Assembly: GCF_000272405.2 (NCBI RefSeq)
Contig: NZ_AJZM02000378.1
Span: forward strand, 39,440-103,439
Direction of reading: 5' to 3'
Length of the DNA stretch: 64,000 nt
From: Vibrio tasmaniensis 1F-187
GTDB lineage: Bacteria > Pseudomonadota > Gammaproteobacteria > Enterobacterales > Vibrionaceae
Shown: positions 1-7,493 of the stretch, one piece after another
Numbering within the stretch: position 1 is the first letter of the stretch
Layout: every line of letters starts with the position of its first letter
Notes under the pieces: generated by a model
Told to the model about the DNA's origin: nothing
Database searches by the model: none
What the model saw: the letters and a program-made list of their open reading frames with translations, nothing else
Made by a program: the position numbers and the translations under genes

Positions 1-304
1 CAGGGTCAGTAGTCGCACGTGACGTATGAACAACATTGTACTTGCCATTCTTATCTTTTTCATAAGAAGAACAAGTTACCGCATTTTCATATCCTTCACT
101 TTTTGAACCTGACACATGATTTGCTGTGATAACCCAATACGGGTCGATTAAAGTGGCCGACCCTGCATTCATGTGGCAAGCAAAATCAAATTGAGTTTGT
201 AAGGCAAACGCTTTGTGTTGAGTAACCGAGCGATCCATCTTGCCTATGCCCGCCTGCGCTGAAAAAGTAGCAACGATCGCTGATGCCAAAATAATTTTTT
301 TCAT
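1..304 (-). CDS. Trypsin-like (S1) secreted serine protease, 3' end outside the window
   Basis: Translating the minus strand from the ATG at 304 gives an open frame to the window edge (about 101 residues). It starts with a signal peptide (MKKIILASAIVATFSAQA). Near residues 48-63 it has AGSATLIDPYWVITANHV, which fits the region around the catalytic histidine of S1 (chymotrypsin-fold) proteases, where families usually read TAAHC or TAxH. The Asp and Ser of the triad would lie beyond the edge and cannot be seen. The start lies one base after the stop codon of the upstream secreted protein gene at 306-1016, so the two are probably cotranscribed. The family call rests on one motif plus the signal peptide. 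Confidence 0.7.
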   Translation of the reverse strand, partial: MKKIILASAIVATFSAQAGIGKMDRSVTQHKAFALQTQFDFACHMNAGSATLIDPYWVITANHVSGSKSEGYENAVTCSSYEKDKNGKYNVVHTSRATTDP

Positions 305-305
305 G

Positions 306-1016
306 TTACTGAGCCTCTCTCAATTGGATAGCTTCAATAGCGTGGTAACCCTGTCTAGCTTCAAAGTCGAACTGTCTATGTTGACGTGTATAAGTGATTT
401 CGACGATATCATCAGGAGATTGGGATTCGAAAACTATCGTATTTTTGACGCTGGTCATGTGAAAGGAAATATCATTTTTAATAGTGATACATTGCTTTTT
501 AACACATGCGGTTACATCAGCAGAAGAGAGCCAATTGTGTGTATAAAGCTCTACAGAAAATCGCCCGCCTTTACCTGGCTGAACGTCAAAAGAGAAACCA
601 CTAGTGCCGACAAGTAAACCAGAAAAAGCTAGCTCTTGGTTGTAATCTGTAGAATCACCACCCTGCCAGTAATAACGGTTACCAATTGCGTTTTTGGTCT
701 CTGAATTAGAAACTTGTCGTAATTCACCAATAACGTTTACGTCACCAATTAAAGCACTATTGGGTTTATCTTTTCTTTGATGCTCTCCATACAAGAAAAC
801 CCAATCTAAACCGTTCAAGTCAACGTCTCTTGCGTAACGATACTTGCCATCATTAAGTTCATAACCGATGAACTCACTAGCGATCGACAAAGTATCTGTA
901 CCAATTTCTGAAACATTACTTAATTTATTTAAATCGACCTCAACCTCACTGGCCGCTGCATTGGTTGTTAGCAATGCCAACATGCAGAGGTTCAATTTTG
1001 CACATTTTAATCTCAT
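306..1016 (-). CDS. Secreted protein of unknown function, upstream of the S1 protease
   Basis: A 236-residue protein with an N-terminal signal peptide (MRLKCAKLNLCMLALLTTNAAAS). The mature part is polar, rich in aromatic and beta-branched residues, and has a Cys pair (ACVKKQC) near residue 170, consistent with a beta-rich exported domain. I do not recognise the family. GAGG lies 7 bases before the ATG at 1016, which supports this start. Its stop is one base from the start of the trypsin-like gene, so it is probably the first gene of a two-gene operon. A role as partner, substrate or inhibitor of the protease is only a guess from position. Confidence 0.75.
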   Translation of the reverse strand: MRLKCAKLNLCMLALLTTNAAASEVEVDLNKLSNVSEIGTDTLSIASEFIGYELNDGKYRYARDVDLNGLDWVFLYGEHQRKDKPNSALIGDVNVIGELRQVSNSETKNAIGNRYYWQGGDSTDYNQELAFSGLLVGTSGFSFDVQPGKGGRFSVELYTHNWLSSADVTACVKKQCITIKNDISFHMTSVKNTIVFESQSPDDIVEITYTRQHRQFDFEARQGYHAIEAIQLREAQ

Positions 1017-1150
1017 ATTTTCGCCTCAGTATTAGTTCCAAGTAATTGTAGGCTAAAGATAAGTTGAAAATGTAAGGTGCTGTAAGGGCTTTGTTCATCA
1101 CGATTCAAACCTCACCGACTGATAGTTGGCACGAATAACTATAAACCCAA

Positions 1151-1262
1151 CCATACCAATAGTTAATGATGATAAATGGCGTTTGCCAAGCTTTTGACTA
1201 AAGGTGATTTACTTTCCAAGTAGTGACTCGACGCTCCTTACATATGCTTACAATAGGTATGG
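1151..1262. repeat. Possible small inverted-repeat (MITE-like) element
   Basis: A 112-base stretch is bounded by imperfect inverted repeats: CCATACCAATAG at 1151-1162 and CAATAGGTATGG at 1251-1262, matching at 10 of 12 positions when one is reverse-complemented. It contains no gene and lies in the gap upstream of the secreted protein gene. It could be a miniature mobile element or chance; no second copy was found in the window. The rest of the 1017-1340 gap shows nothing else I can name. Confidence 0.25.
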
Positions 1263-1344
1263 ATAGTAATTGTATGTCATTAAGAATTTTTATTTCACGA
1301 CGATAACAGCGATACCTATGCAAGTTCGTTTCATGTATACAACG

Positions 1345-1374
1345 AAAAAGCCCCACCAAATCATGGAGGGGCTC
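1345..1374 (-). terminator. Rho-independent terminator of the small membrane protein gene
   Basis: On the minus strand a GC-rich stem (AGCCCC paired with GGGGCT, extended by CCA/TGG) is followed by five T. It sits about 30 bases after the stop of the gene ending at 1404. Confidence 0.75.
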
Positions 1375-1403
1375 TGAAAGATCATTTTTGTGTACTCAAA
1401 AAC

Positions 1404-1610
1404 TTAGTCGACATCTTGGTCGATAGCGTATTTTATCGCGAGACCGCAGATTGCCATCATAACGAATGGGATGGCGGCAGTCGTGTATTCTGCCCATGCC
1501 ATATCAGCGAATGCTTTTGCCAGTAGTACGTGGCCGAGGATTAACAGAAGTGCACACACAATAGCAACGATAATCAACTTAACTTCGTTACCCATAGTCA
1601 TTTTCAACAT
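1404..1610 (-). CDS. Small membrane protein, two predicted transmembrane segments
   Basis: A 68-residue protein. Residues about 10-32 (KLIIVAIVCALLLILGHVLL) and 42-62 (TTAAIPFVMMAICGLAIKYA) are strongly hydrophobic, so it is probably a two-helix inner-membrane protein with a short acidic tail (DQDVD). GGAG is placed 9 bases before the ATG at 1610, and a terminator follows, so it looks like a genuine single-gene transcript. I do not recognise a family and no function is assigned. Confidence 0.7.
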   Translation of the reverse strand: MLKMTMGNEVKLIIVAIVCALLLILGHVLLAKAFADMAWAEYTTAAIPFVMMAICGLAIKYAIDQDVD

Positions 1611-1737
1611 AACGGTATCTCCAATATTTGGTCTATCGATATTGAATCACAACTCGTTGGTCAAGAAGGCGTACAGTTGCATCGGAATCAGTCCGTACAG
1701 TTGGAATCATTGTCTTTTTTATGAGTGACTTACGGTT

Positions 1738-3141
1738 TTACGAGTGCGTAAGTTGATGCGCAAGTTTACCAAGTAAGAGCAGCGCTTGCTCTTTCTCTGC
1801 TGTGAGTTCATAAGAGAAGTTCAATCTGATCGCGTTATCTACTCTGCCCTGCTCACTAAACAGATCGCCTGAAGCGACGCTGATCCCCTGAGCAATTGCG
1901 AGTTGATGGAATTGTTGGCTATCGAAGTGAGGAGAGAACCGTACCCACACGAAGTAACCACCAGCAGGGTCTTCTATCTCGATGGAATGTGGGAAATATT
2001 GCTTAATGACCTCTATAAATCGCTTTTTTCTCATTAGAAGATTTTTACGCAATTTACGAAGGTGATTGTCGTAGCTTTCGTGTGTCAAGAAGTGCGCGAC
2101 GCCAAGCTGCACAGGAGCACTACTCGACAGCGTAGAAAGAAGCTGAAGTTTTTGAATCGCATCATTAAAACGCGAACTCACCACCCAACCAACACGATAG
2201 CCAGGACATAAACTCTTAGAGTAAGAGCCGCATAGCAACACTGAGTCTGTTTTATCAAATGCTTTTAGCGGTTTAGGTTTATGCCCTTCGAAATATAGGT
2301 CGCCGTAAACATCATCTTCGATAATATAAGTCTTGTATTGTTCAGCAACCTCAACCACTCGGCGCTTCGCATCTTCAGACAAACTTGTCCCTGTCGGGTT
2401 TTGAAACGTCGTCATCAGCCAACACGCTTTCACATCCTGGTTTTGTAGTGCGCTTTCAAACTGCTCAATATTCAATCCATTGATTGGACAAACATCCACT
2501 TCGATAGGGTTGAGTCCTAACCTCTCGACAGCTTGCAGAGCACCATAGAAAGCGGGAGATTCAATCACAACGTAGTCACCGGGCTTGGTTACAGTTTGAA
2601 GGCTCAAGTTAAGCGCTTCCATCGCACCAGAAGTAATCACGATATCTTGATGGTTGACGGTAATACCTTGCTGCAGGTAACGTTGAGCGATTTGTCTTCT
2701 TAGGGACTCACTGCCCGGTGGCAGATTATTGATCACACTAGCACCTGTCATCTTCCTTCCCGCACTGGCGAGGTTTCGAGTCAAGGTAGGCAAAGGAAAA
2801 AGGTCAGGATCTGGGAATGCTGATCCAAAAGGAATAACCCCCTCTGCCGAACTCGATTTCAAAAAGTCGAATAAGCGATCATTAATGGCTTTCTTTTTGT
2901 GTACTAACGGCAGTTCATAATCAACGCCGTCCACACGTGGTGCAACAAAGTAGCCCGACTGAGGCTTAGCGATGATCCACCCTTCACTTTCTAACAATTG
3001 GTAGGCTTGTAAGACAGTACTATTGCTGACGCTGTAATTGCGACAACTCATGCGGACGGAAGGGATCTTTTCTCCTGAACGCCACGTGTTGTTCGCTATC
3101 TGAGTTCGAATATCCTTTGCAAGCTCTTCATAACGCGCCAT
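1738..3141 (-). CDS. MocR-type regulator: GntR DNA-binding domain fused to an aminotransferase-like domain
   Basis: A 467-residue protein. Residues about 1-70 form a GntR winged helix-turn-helix (LAKDIRTQIANNTWRSGEKI, then SVRMSCRNYSVSNSTVLQAY). The rest is a class I aminotransferase fold with the PLP-lysine region GSYSKSLCPGYRVGW and the ITSGAMEALNLSLQ and EDDVYGDLYFEG motifs. MocR/PdxR/GabR-like proteins use PLP or its adducts as an effector signal to control transcription. No PLP, GABA or taurine genes adjoin it, so the target is unknown. It is divergent from the gene at 3362, and the gap between holds a CRP site at 3245-3260. Confidence 0.93.
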   Translation of the reverse strand: MARYEELAKDIRTQIANNTWRSGEKIPSVRMSCRNYSVSNSTVLQAYQLLESEGWIIAKPQSGYFVAPRVDGVDYELPLVHKKKAINDRLFDFLKSSSAEGVIPFGSAFPDPDLFPLPTLTRNLASAGRKMTGASVINNLPPGSESLRRQIAQRYLQQGITVNHQDIVITSGAMEALNLSLQTVTKPGDYVVIESPAFYGALQAVERLGLNPIEVDVCPINGLNIEQFESALQNQDVKACWLMTTFQNPTGTSLSEDAKRRVVEVAEQYKTYIIEDDVYGDLYFEGHKPKPLKAFDKTDSVLLCGSYSKSLCPGYRVGWVVSSRFNDAIQKLQLLSTLSSSAPVQLGVAHFLTHESYDNHLRKLRKNLLMRKKRFIEVIKQYFPHSIEIEDPAGGYFVWVRFSPHFDSQQFHQLAIAQGISVASGDLFSEQGRVDNAIRLNFSYELTAEKEQALLLLGKLAHQLTHS

Positions 3142-3244
3142 CTAATTGTACTACCTAGAGAAATTCTAATAAGCCTGAGATTTTATCACTAACGTTAACA
3201 ACTATTGCTGCTATCCATATGATTGAGCCTAATTTCTATAATAG

Positions 3245-3260
3245 TGTGAATTGGTTCACA
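3245..3260. promoter_or_regulatory. CRP (cAMP receptor protein) binding site
   Basis: TGTGA-N6-TCACA is matched perfectly (TGTGAATTGGTTCACA), the core Crp consensus of gamma-proteobacteria. It lies midway in the 220-base divergent gap, 104 bases from the MocR-type gene start at 3141 and 102 bases from the start at 3362, so it could control either or both. Confidence 0.75.
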
Positions 3261-3361
3261 GATAACTTTGTATGCTTTGCTAAGTTTGTAACCAAGGCGA
3301 GAGCCAAGTTCGTTCTACGCCTCTATAATTTGATGTAATCCAAAAAACATGCGAGATAAAA

Positions 3362-3661
3362 ATGAAAAAAATAGAAGCAGACCAGTTAAGTTATAAAGGA
3401 GAGTCAAACGGTGTTCATAGTTGGACAACACCGAGTGGCCAGCCATATTACTGGCACCCAGACTGGCTCCATATCGCTGAAGATGCAACAGGCTCACATC
3501 CAAAGCAGGAGATCGACGTCGATCAAGATCAAGCACCAACTGAGAAACACGCGGTGTCTGCTATTCTGAAACACCTAAACCAATGGGCATCAGACAAACT
3601 AGCATCTCACCCAGACATTGAAACCAACTCAATTGAATCTGAAATCAATCTGAAAAAGTAA
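3362..3661 (+). CDS. Conserved-looking small hydrophilic protein of unknown function
   Basis: A 99-residue soluble protein with no signal peptide or membrane segment. The N-terminal half is aromatic-rich (VHSWTTPSGQPYYWHPDWLH), and the C-terminal half is acidic then helical (AVSAILKHLNQWASDKLASH). GAGA lies just before the ATG. It is the only sensible reading frame in the stretch and is transcribed away from the MocR-type regulator across the CRP site. I do not recognise a family. Confidence 0.65.
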   Translation: MKKIEADQLSYKGESNGVHSWTTPSGQPYYWHPDWLHIAEDATGSHPKQEIDVDQDQAPTEKHAVSAILKHLNQWASDKLASHPDIETNSIESEINLKK

Positions 3662-3983
3662 TTTGATTAGAGGTAAGTAGTCGTCAATCACTCTCGACTT
3701 TACTCAAATATATCGACTGAATAGTCTCGTATTTCAACCGGGACTATTCAAGTGCCTTCATAAAAACTGCCGTAATAACACCCATCTAGCTAACAATTAT
3801 CTAACACAAACCAATTTTTTGTATCATTCAACAAAAGCTATCGATAGAATCCCCGACCTTATTCACACTCGCTATACTAGCCATACATACCTACCAGCCT
3901 CGTGAATTAATACACAAAATACGTATTCGTAAACTTAGGAATAGTTGCGAGACCTTAAGATGAAAATGAACAAAGGCTTATCG
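3662..3983. other. Gene-free gap with one stem-loop
   Basis: No gene is seen. A 9-bp perfect stem, TGAATAGTC at 3718-3726 with GACTATTCA at 3742-3750 and a 15-base loop, lies about 60 bases after the upstream stop. It has no T-tract, so it is a weak terminator candidate at best. The promoter of the HD-GYP gene should be in the right half but I cannot place it. Confidence 0.35.
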
Positions 3984-5486
3984 ATGGATACTTCAAATTA
4001 CAATCAATCGCTAACGACTCAATTATACGTCATCGCTGGCGTGCTATTTGGCACCTACGGCAGTCGGGTATGCCCGATGCTCGAAAGCTTAACGACGTTA
4101 GAAATTTTCACCCAAGTCAGTAGTGTCTTTATCTTATTGTGGCTAGCGCGTCATTATTTGCTATCGCAACACACCTTAGTCAAACAAGGTCGATTTGCAC
4201 AACTCGATACTATGTTGTTCTTTGCCGCGAGTATTCCTTTCGCGCTCTACTACAACCTAAGCTACGAATTCACGATAGACAGTAACTTGAAAGTTCTGTT
4301 TGGTATGAGTCTATTCGGTTTCTTTACCGGAACCATTCTTCAATTGAAAGCGAAGCTTAGCCAAATAGATGAAATGGAGATGACTGGGCAATTTGACTTC
4401 CACCTGATAGGTGAAAGAAGTTCACTGGTTAAACAAATGATTGGTTTGGTCATCGTGCTTCTGGTAACACTGACCACCATGCTGACTATGGTGGCCGTCA
4501 AAGACATCTTCTGGCTAGAACACAACCCCAGCCGTTTGCTAGATGGTACGGGCAAGATCAGCGTGATCAAAGAGTTCATTTATTTGGCGGTTGTACTAGG
4601 TGGATACGCGATAACCATCATGACTCTATGGAGCCAGCTGATTAGACGTATTCTTCTAAGCCAAGAGCACGCATTAAGTAAAGTAACTAATGGTGAGCCA
4701 GGCGTTCGCTTACCTATATTCAGCTACAACGAGCTTGGGTCAATAGCATCTATGACCAATACCATGCTTGATAGCCTCGAAAACGCTCAAGACGAAGTAA
4801 AAACCACACGTGACGTCGCGATTGTTAGCTTATCTGCACTAGCTGAATCTCGAGACAATGAAACTGGCGCCCATATTTTACGAACTCAAGAATACGTAAA
4901 GGTACTCGCACTGGAGCTCAGCAAATCTGAAGCTCACGCGATCTTATTAACACCCAACTATATCGAGCTGCTTTATAAATCTGCCCCACTGCATGATGTA
5001 GGTAAGGTTGGAGTACCTGACAGTGTGCTGCTAAAACCGGGCAAACTGACGGATGAAGAGTTTGAGATAATGAAAGGTCACCCTGCTATTGGCGCCGAAG
5101 CGTTATCTATTGCAGAAAAGCAATTAGGAAGCAGTTCTTTCTTAAGAGTCGCGAAAGAGATTTCTCTCACTCACCACGAGAAATGGAATGGCAGCGGTTA
5201 TCCCAACCAACTGTCTGGGGAAGATATTCCTCTATCCGGCCGCTTAATGGCATTGGCCGATGTTTATGACGCATTAATATCGAAGCGAGTCTACAAGCCA
5301 GCCTTTACTCATGAGCAAGCGAAACAGATTATCTTGGAGGGCAATGGGACCCATTTTGACCCGCAAATTGTCCAAGCTTTTCTGGCCGTCGAACAAGAGT
5401 TCGTTTCAATTGCCGCGACCTACAAGGATGGAAAAAACATGCAAAGTGAACTTGAACGAGAAAGCTTTGTTGCTCAACCTGCTTAG
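3984..5486 (+). CDS. HD-GYP domain cyclic-di-GMP phosphodiesterase, membrane-anchored
   Basis: About 500 residues. The N-terminal ~225 residues carry several hydrophobic helices, followed by a HAMP-like linker (KVTNGEPGVRLPIFSYNELG). A C-terminal HD-GYP domain has HDVGKVGVPD, the HHEKWNGSGYP motif and the MALADVYDAL segment, so the metal-binding and GYP residues are present. HD-GYP enzymes hydrolyse cyclic-di-GMP. The frame is open from a TTG at 3945, with ATGs at 3960, 3966 and 3984. I chose 3984 because AAAGG lies 7 bases ahead of it. It is a single gene, ended by the terminator at 5662-5693. Confidence 0.9.
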   Translation: MDTSNYNQSLTTQLYVIAGVLFGTYGSRVCPMLESLTTLEIFTQVSSVFILLWLARHYLLSQHTLVKQGRFAQLDTMLFFAASIPFALYYNLSYEFTIDSNLKVLFGMSLFGFFTGTILQLKAKLSQIDEMEMTGQFDFHLIGERSSLVKQMIGLVIVLLVTLTTMLTMVAVKDIFWLEHNPSRLLDGTGKISVIKEFIYLAVVLGGYAITIMTLWSQLIRRILLSQEHALSKVTNGEPGVRLPIFSYNELGSIASMTNTMLDSLENAQDEVKTTRDVAIVSLSALAESRDNETGAHILRTQEYVKVLALELSKSEAHAILLTPNYIELLYKSAPLHDVGKVGVPDSVLLKPGKLTDEEFEIMKGHPAIGAEALSIAEKQLGSSSFLRVAKEISLTHHEKWNGSGYPNQLSGEDIPLSGRLMALADVYDALISKRVYKPAFTHEQAKQIILEGNGTHFDPQIVQAFLAVEQEFVSIAATYKDGKNMQSELERESFVAQPA

Positions 5487-5505
5487 TCTTTTCGAAAACC
5501 ACTAA

Positions 5506-5578
5506 CTATACAGGCTCCGACTATACAGGTTACAGTAATTTATGGGGTGTTATACAGGCTACAATAGTTATATAGGTT
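5506..5578. repeat. Four imperfect 11-base direct repeats
   Basis: The unit YTATAYAGGYT occurs at 5506, 5521, 5550 and 5568 (for example CTATACAGGCT and TTATACAGGCT), with irregular spacing of 15, 29 and 18 bases. It lies directly after the HD-GYP stop codon. Function unknown. Confidence 0.6.
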
Positions 5579-5661
5579 AGGCCGCAGAGTGATTTTTTGA
5601 GTCAGCTTCATTCGAGTATTAAGTTAAACGAAACAGGAAGAGTGACTGAATAAGATTCTAT

Positions 5662-5693
5662 AAAAAAACCAGCATATATATGCTGGTTTTTTT
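5662..5693. terminator. Bidirectional rho-independent terminator
   Basis: A perfect inverted repeat (AACCAGCATATATATGCTGG core) is flanked by seven A on the left and seven T on the right, so it can serve both the HD-GYP gene (+) and the metalloprotease-like gene (-). Confidence 0.85.
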
Positions 5694-5708
5694 AGTTTAG
5701 AAGAAACA

Positions 5709-7370
5709 CTATCTTAGTAGCTGTACACCACCAAGAGCCACGCCCGGATTTTTTCCTTTGCTGTCAAGTTTTTCTACTTCATAGACCCACTTGAGCGTTG
5801 TTGTATCGGCTGGTAAATCAACGCGGTGAATACCGTAGCGGCCTACCTTAGTGCCTCTAGGTACACTGACTGAAGAAGAACCGATAGAAGGTAAGCTAGA
5901 CCACTGATTCCCTGATTTTGCTAACGCGCCATCAATAATATTGTCACCAACGCTATATGCCTTCCATACTTCAGTGCCATTCGCGAATAATTTAAGCGTA
6001 CCTTTTGGTACGTCTTGAGCACCAGTCCAGCCTTTTCCAATAACAGCGGCTCTAAAACGAATGGCCTTCCAGCTTTGTCCGCTTTCAGCTGTAACTGACA
6101 CTTCAGGCTTTTTATCTTCACCACCAAGGTAGAGGTGACCTTCCCAGTTAGTGATATCGGCAGGGTTTTGTGTCCAACTATGATTAAATTGGTCAGTTGT
6201 ATTGCCATCATCCCAACCAAACAGACAATCCCCATTCTTAGTGACTGTACATTGAGGGTAATTAGCACCAGAGTTTGCTTCAGCATAACTGAAAGATAAG
6301 TTCTGAATACCCGTTTTGAGTGAGTTACGAACAGACCATACTTTTCCGGTTTTACCATCAAAATCAATGCGCCAATATAAAACATCGCTTGCTGGGTCTA
6401 GATTGACAGTGTGCGAACCTGAAGCAGCAGAACTAGCACCTGATTGAACTTCTAACCAAGTGCTATTATCTGTACTGGTATACACTTTGTAAGCACTTGA
6501 TTTAGATACTTTCCAAGTGAACTTATGGTTACCCTTGAATGGGAACGATTGTCCATTATATGGTCGCGGTGTATACGCATACTTTAAGCTATCATTAGCA
6601 AGCGCCACCATGTCACCATCAGACAAAGCAAATGAGCGCATCTCGATATTATCAACCAAGATATTACCTGCTTTTTGCTCAGACTTTATATTAGCTGTAG
6701 CATCTTTGCCTGCATCCATCCAAGGCTTAGAAATGATCAACCCTTGGCTTGTGCCCGCAGACAAACGGCTACCCGCCCCCCAAACACCCGCATAACCATC
6801 AGCCAACTCCATATCATCGCTTTCTTCTTTACTGCGACTGTAGTTGTTAACTAGCGTAGCTTGCTTTCCATTAACCCAAATAGAAACTTTTTGAGTGGTA
6901 CGATCAACACGCACTGCGACAGTATTCCATTGACTGAGGTTAAGTGCCTCTTTGGTTGTAACAGACACCTTTCTAAGGTCACTTCCACCCGCATAAGCAG
7001 CAAGTTGACGCGAAATCATGAACCACTCTAGTGTTCCTTCGTTCGTTAACTTAAGTTGGAACCCATCAACCCAAATGCCCTTACTAACGAGATCAATTGG
7101 ATGTTCTAGCTTGACTTTAGGTTTCACTTTGAGTGACAAAGTAAAATCGTCTTCACCGAAATCGAAATCATGTCCGTAGTGGAACTTATACTTATAAGAT
7201 TCCTGAACATCGTTCTCTAGTAAGTTAGATTTTACTGACTCGTAAGCACCTAGTTTTAGTGTTTTCGAATTCGCGTAACCTTGGTTAACCCAAACTTCAG
7301 AAACTTCCTGCTTACTCGACTCTTTTACAACAGCAACTTGTCCTGCCAATCCTGTTTGAGCGTTCACCAT
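5709..7370 (-). CDS. Downstream LamG-like remnant of the interrupted metalloprotease gene
   Basis: An open frame of 553 codons from an internal ATG at 7370, in phase with the catalytic half. It holds the concanavalin/LamG-like region (FDFGEDDFTLSLKVK, then VAVRVDRTTQKVSIWVNGK) and the C-terminal beta-rich region shared with the intact paralogue. No ribosome site or signal peptide is evident at 7370, so independent expression is unlikely. It is best read as the 3' part of the interrupted gene. Confidence 0.6.
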   Translation of the reverse strand: MVNAQTGLAGQVAVVKESSKQEVSEVWVNQGYANSKTLKLGAYESVKSNLLENDVQESYKYKFHYGHDFDFGEDDFTLSLKVKPKVKLEHPIDLVSKGIWVDGFQLKLTNEGTLEWFMISRQLAAYAGGSDLRKVSVTTKEALNLSQWNTVAVRVDRTTQKVSIWVNGKQATLVNNYSRSKEESDDMELADGYAGVWGAGSRLSAGTSQGLIISKPWMDAGKDATANIKSEQKAGNILVDNIEMRSFALSDGDMVALANDSLKYAYTPRPYNGQSFPFKGNHKFTWKVSKSSAYKVYTSTDNSTWLEVQSGASSAASGSHTVNLDPASDVLYWRIDFDGKTGKVWSVRNSLKTGIQNLSFSYAEANSGANYPQCTVTKNGDCLFGWDDGNTTDQFNHSWTQNPADITNWEGHLYLGGEDKKPEVSVTAESGQSWKAIRFRAAVIGKGWTGAQDVPKGTLKLFANGTEVWKAYSVGDNIIDGALAKSGNQWSSLPSIGSSSVSVPRGTKVGRYGIHRVDLPADTTTLKWVYEVEKLDSKGKNPGVALGGVQLLR

Positions 7371-7493
7371 CCATAAGTCATCAACAGGTGCGTCTTCAAA
7401 ATCGAAACGAGCATATAGATCTGGAGTCGTAACCTTGACATGAACAACGTCACGATCGAACAGTTTCTTGCCATCAGTAATGATGTAGTGGAA

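Noticed and set aside
240-617. 125-codon + strand frame opposite the first two genes
   Set aside because: It lies across two genes on the other strand that have signal peptides and good starts; it is a shadow.
3718-3750. Stem-loop after the 99-residue gene as a terminator
   Set aside because: No T-run and a long loop; kept as a stem-loop in the gap entry only.
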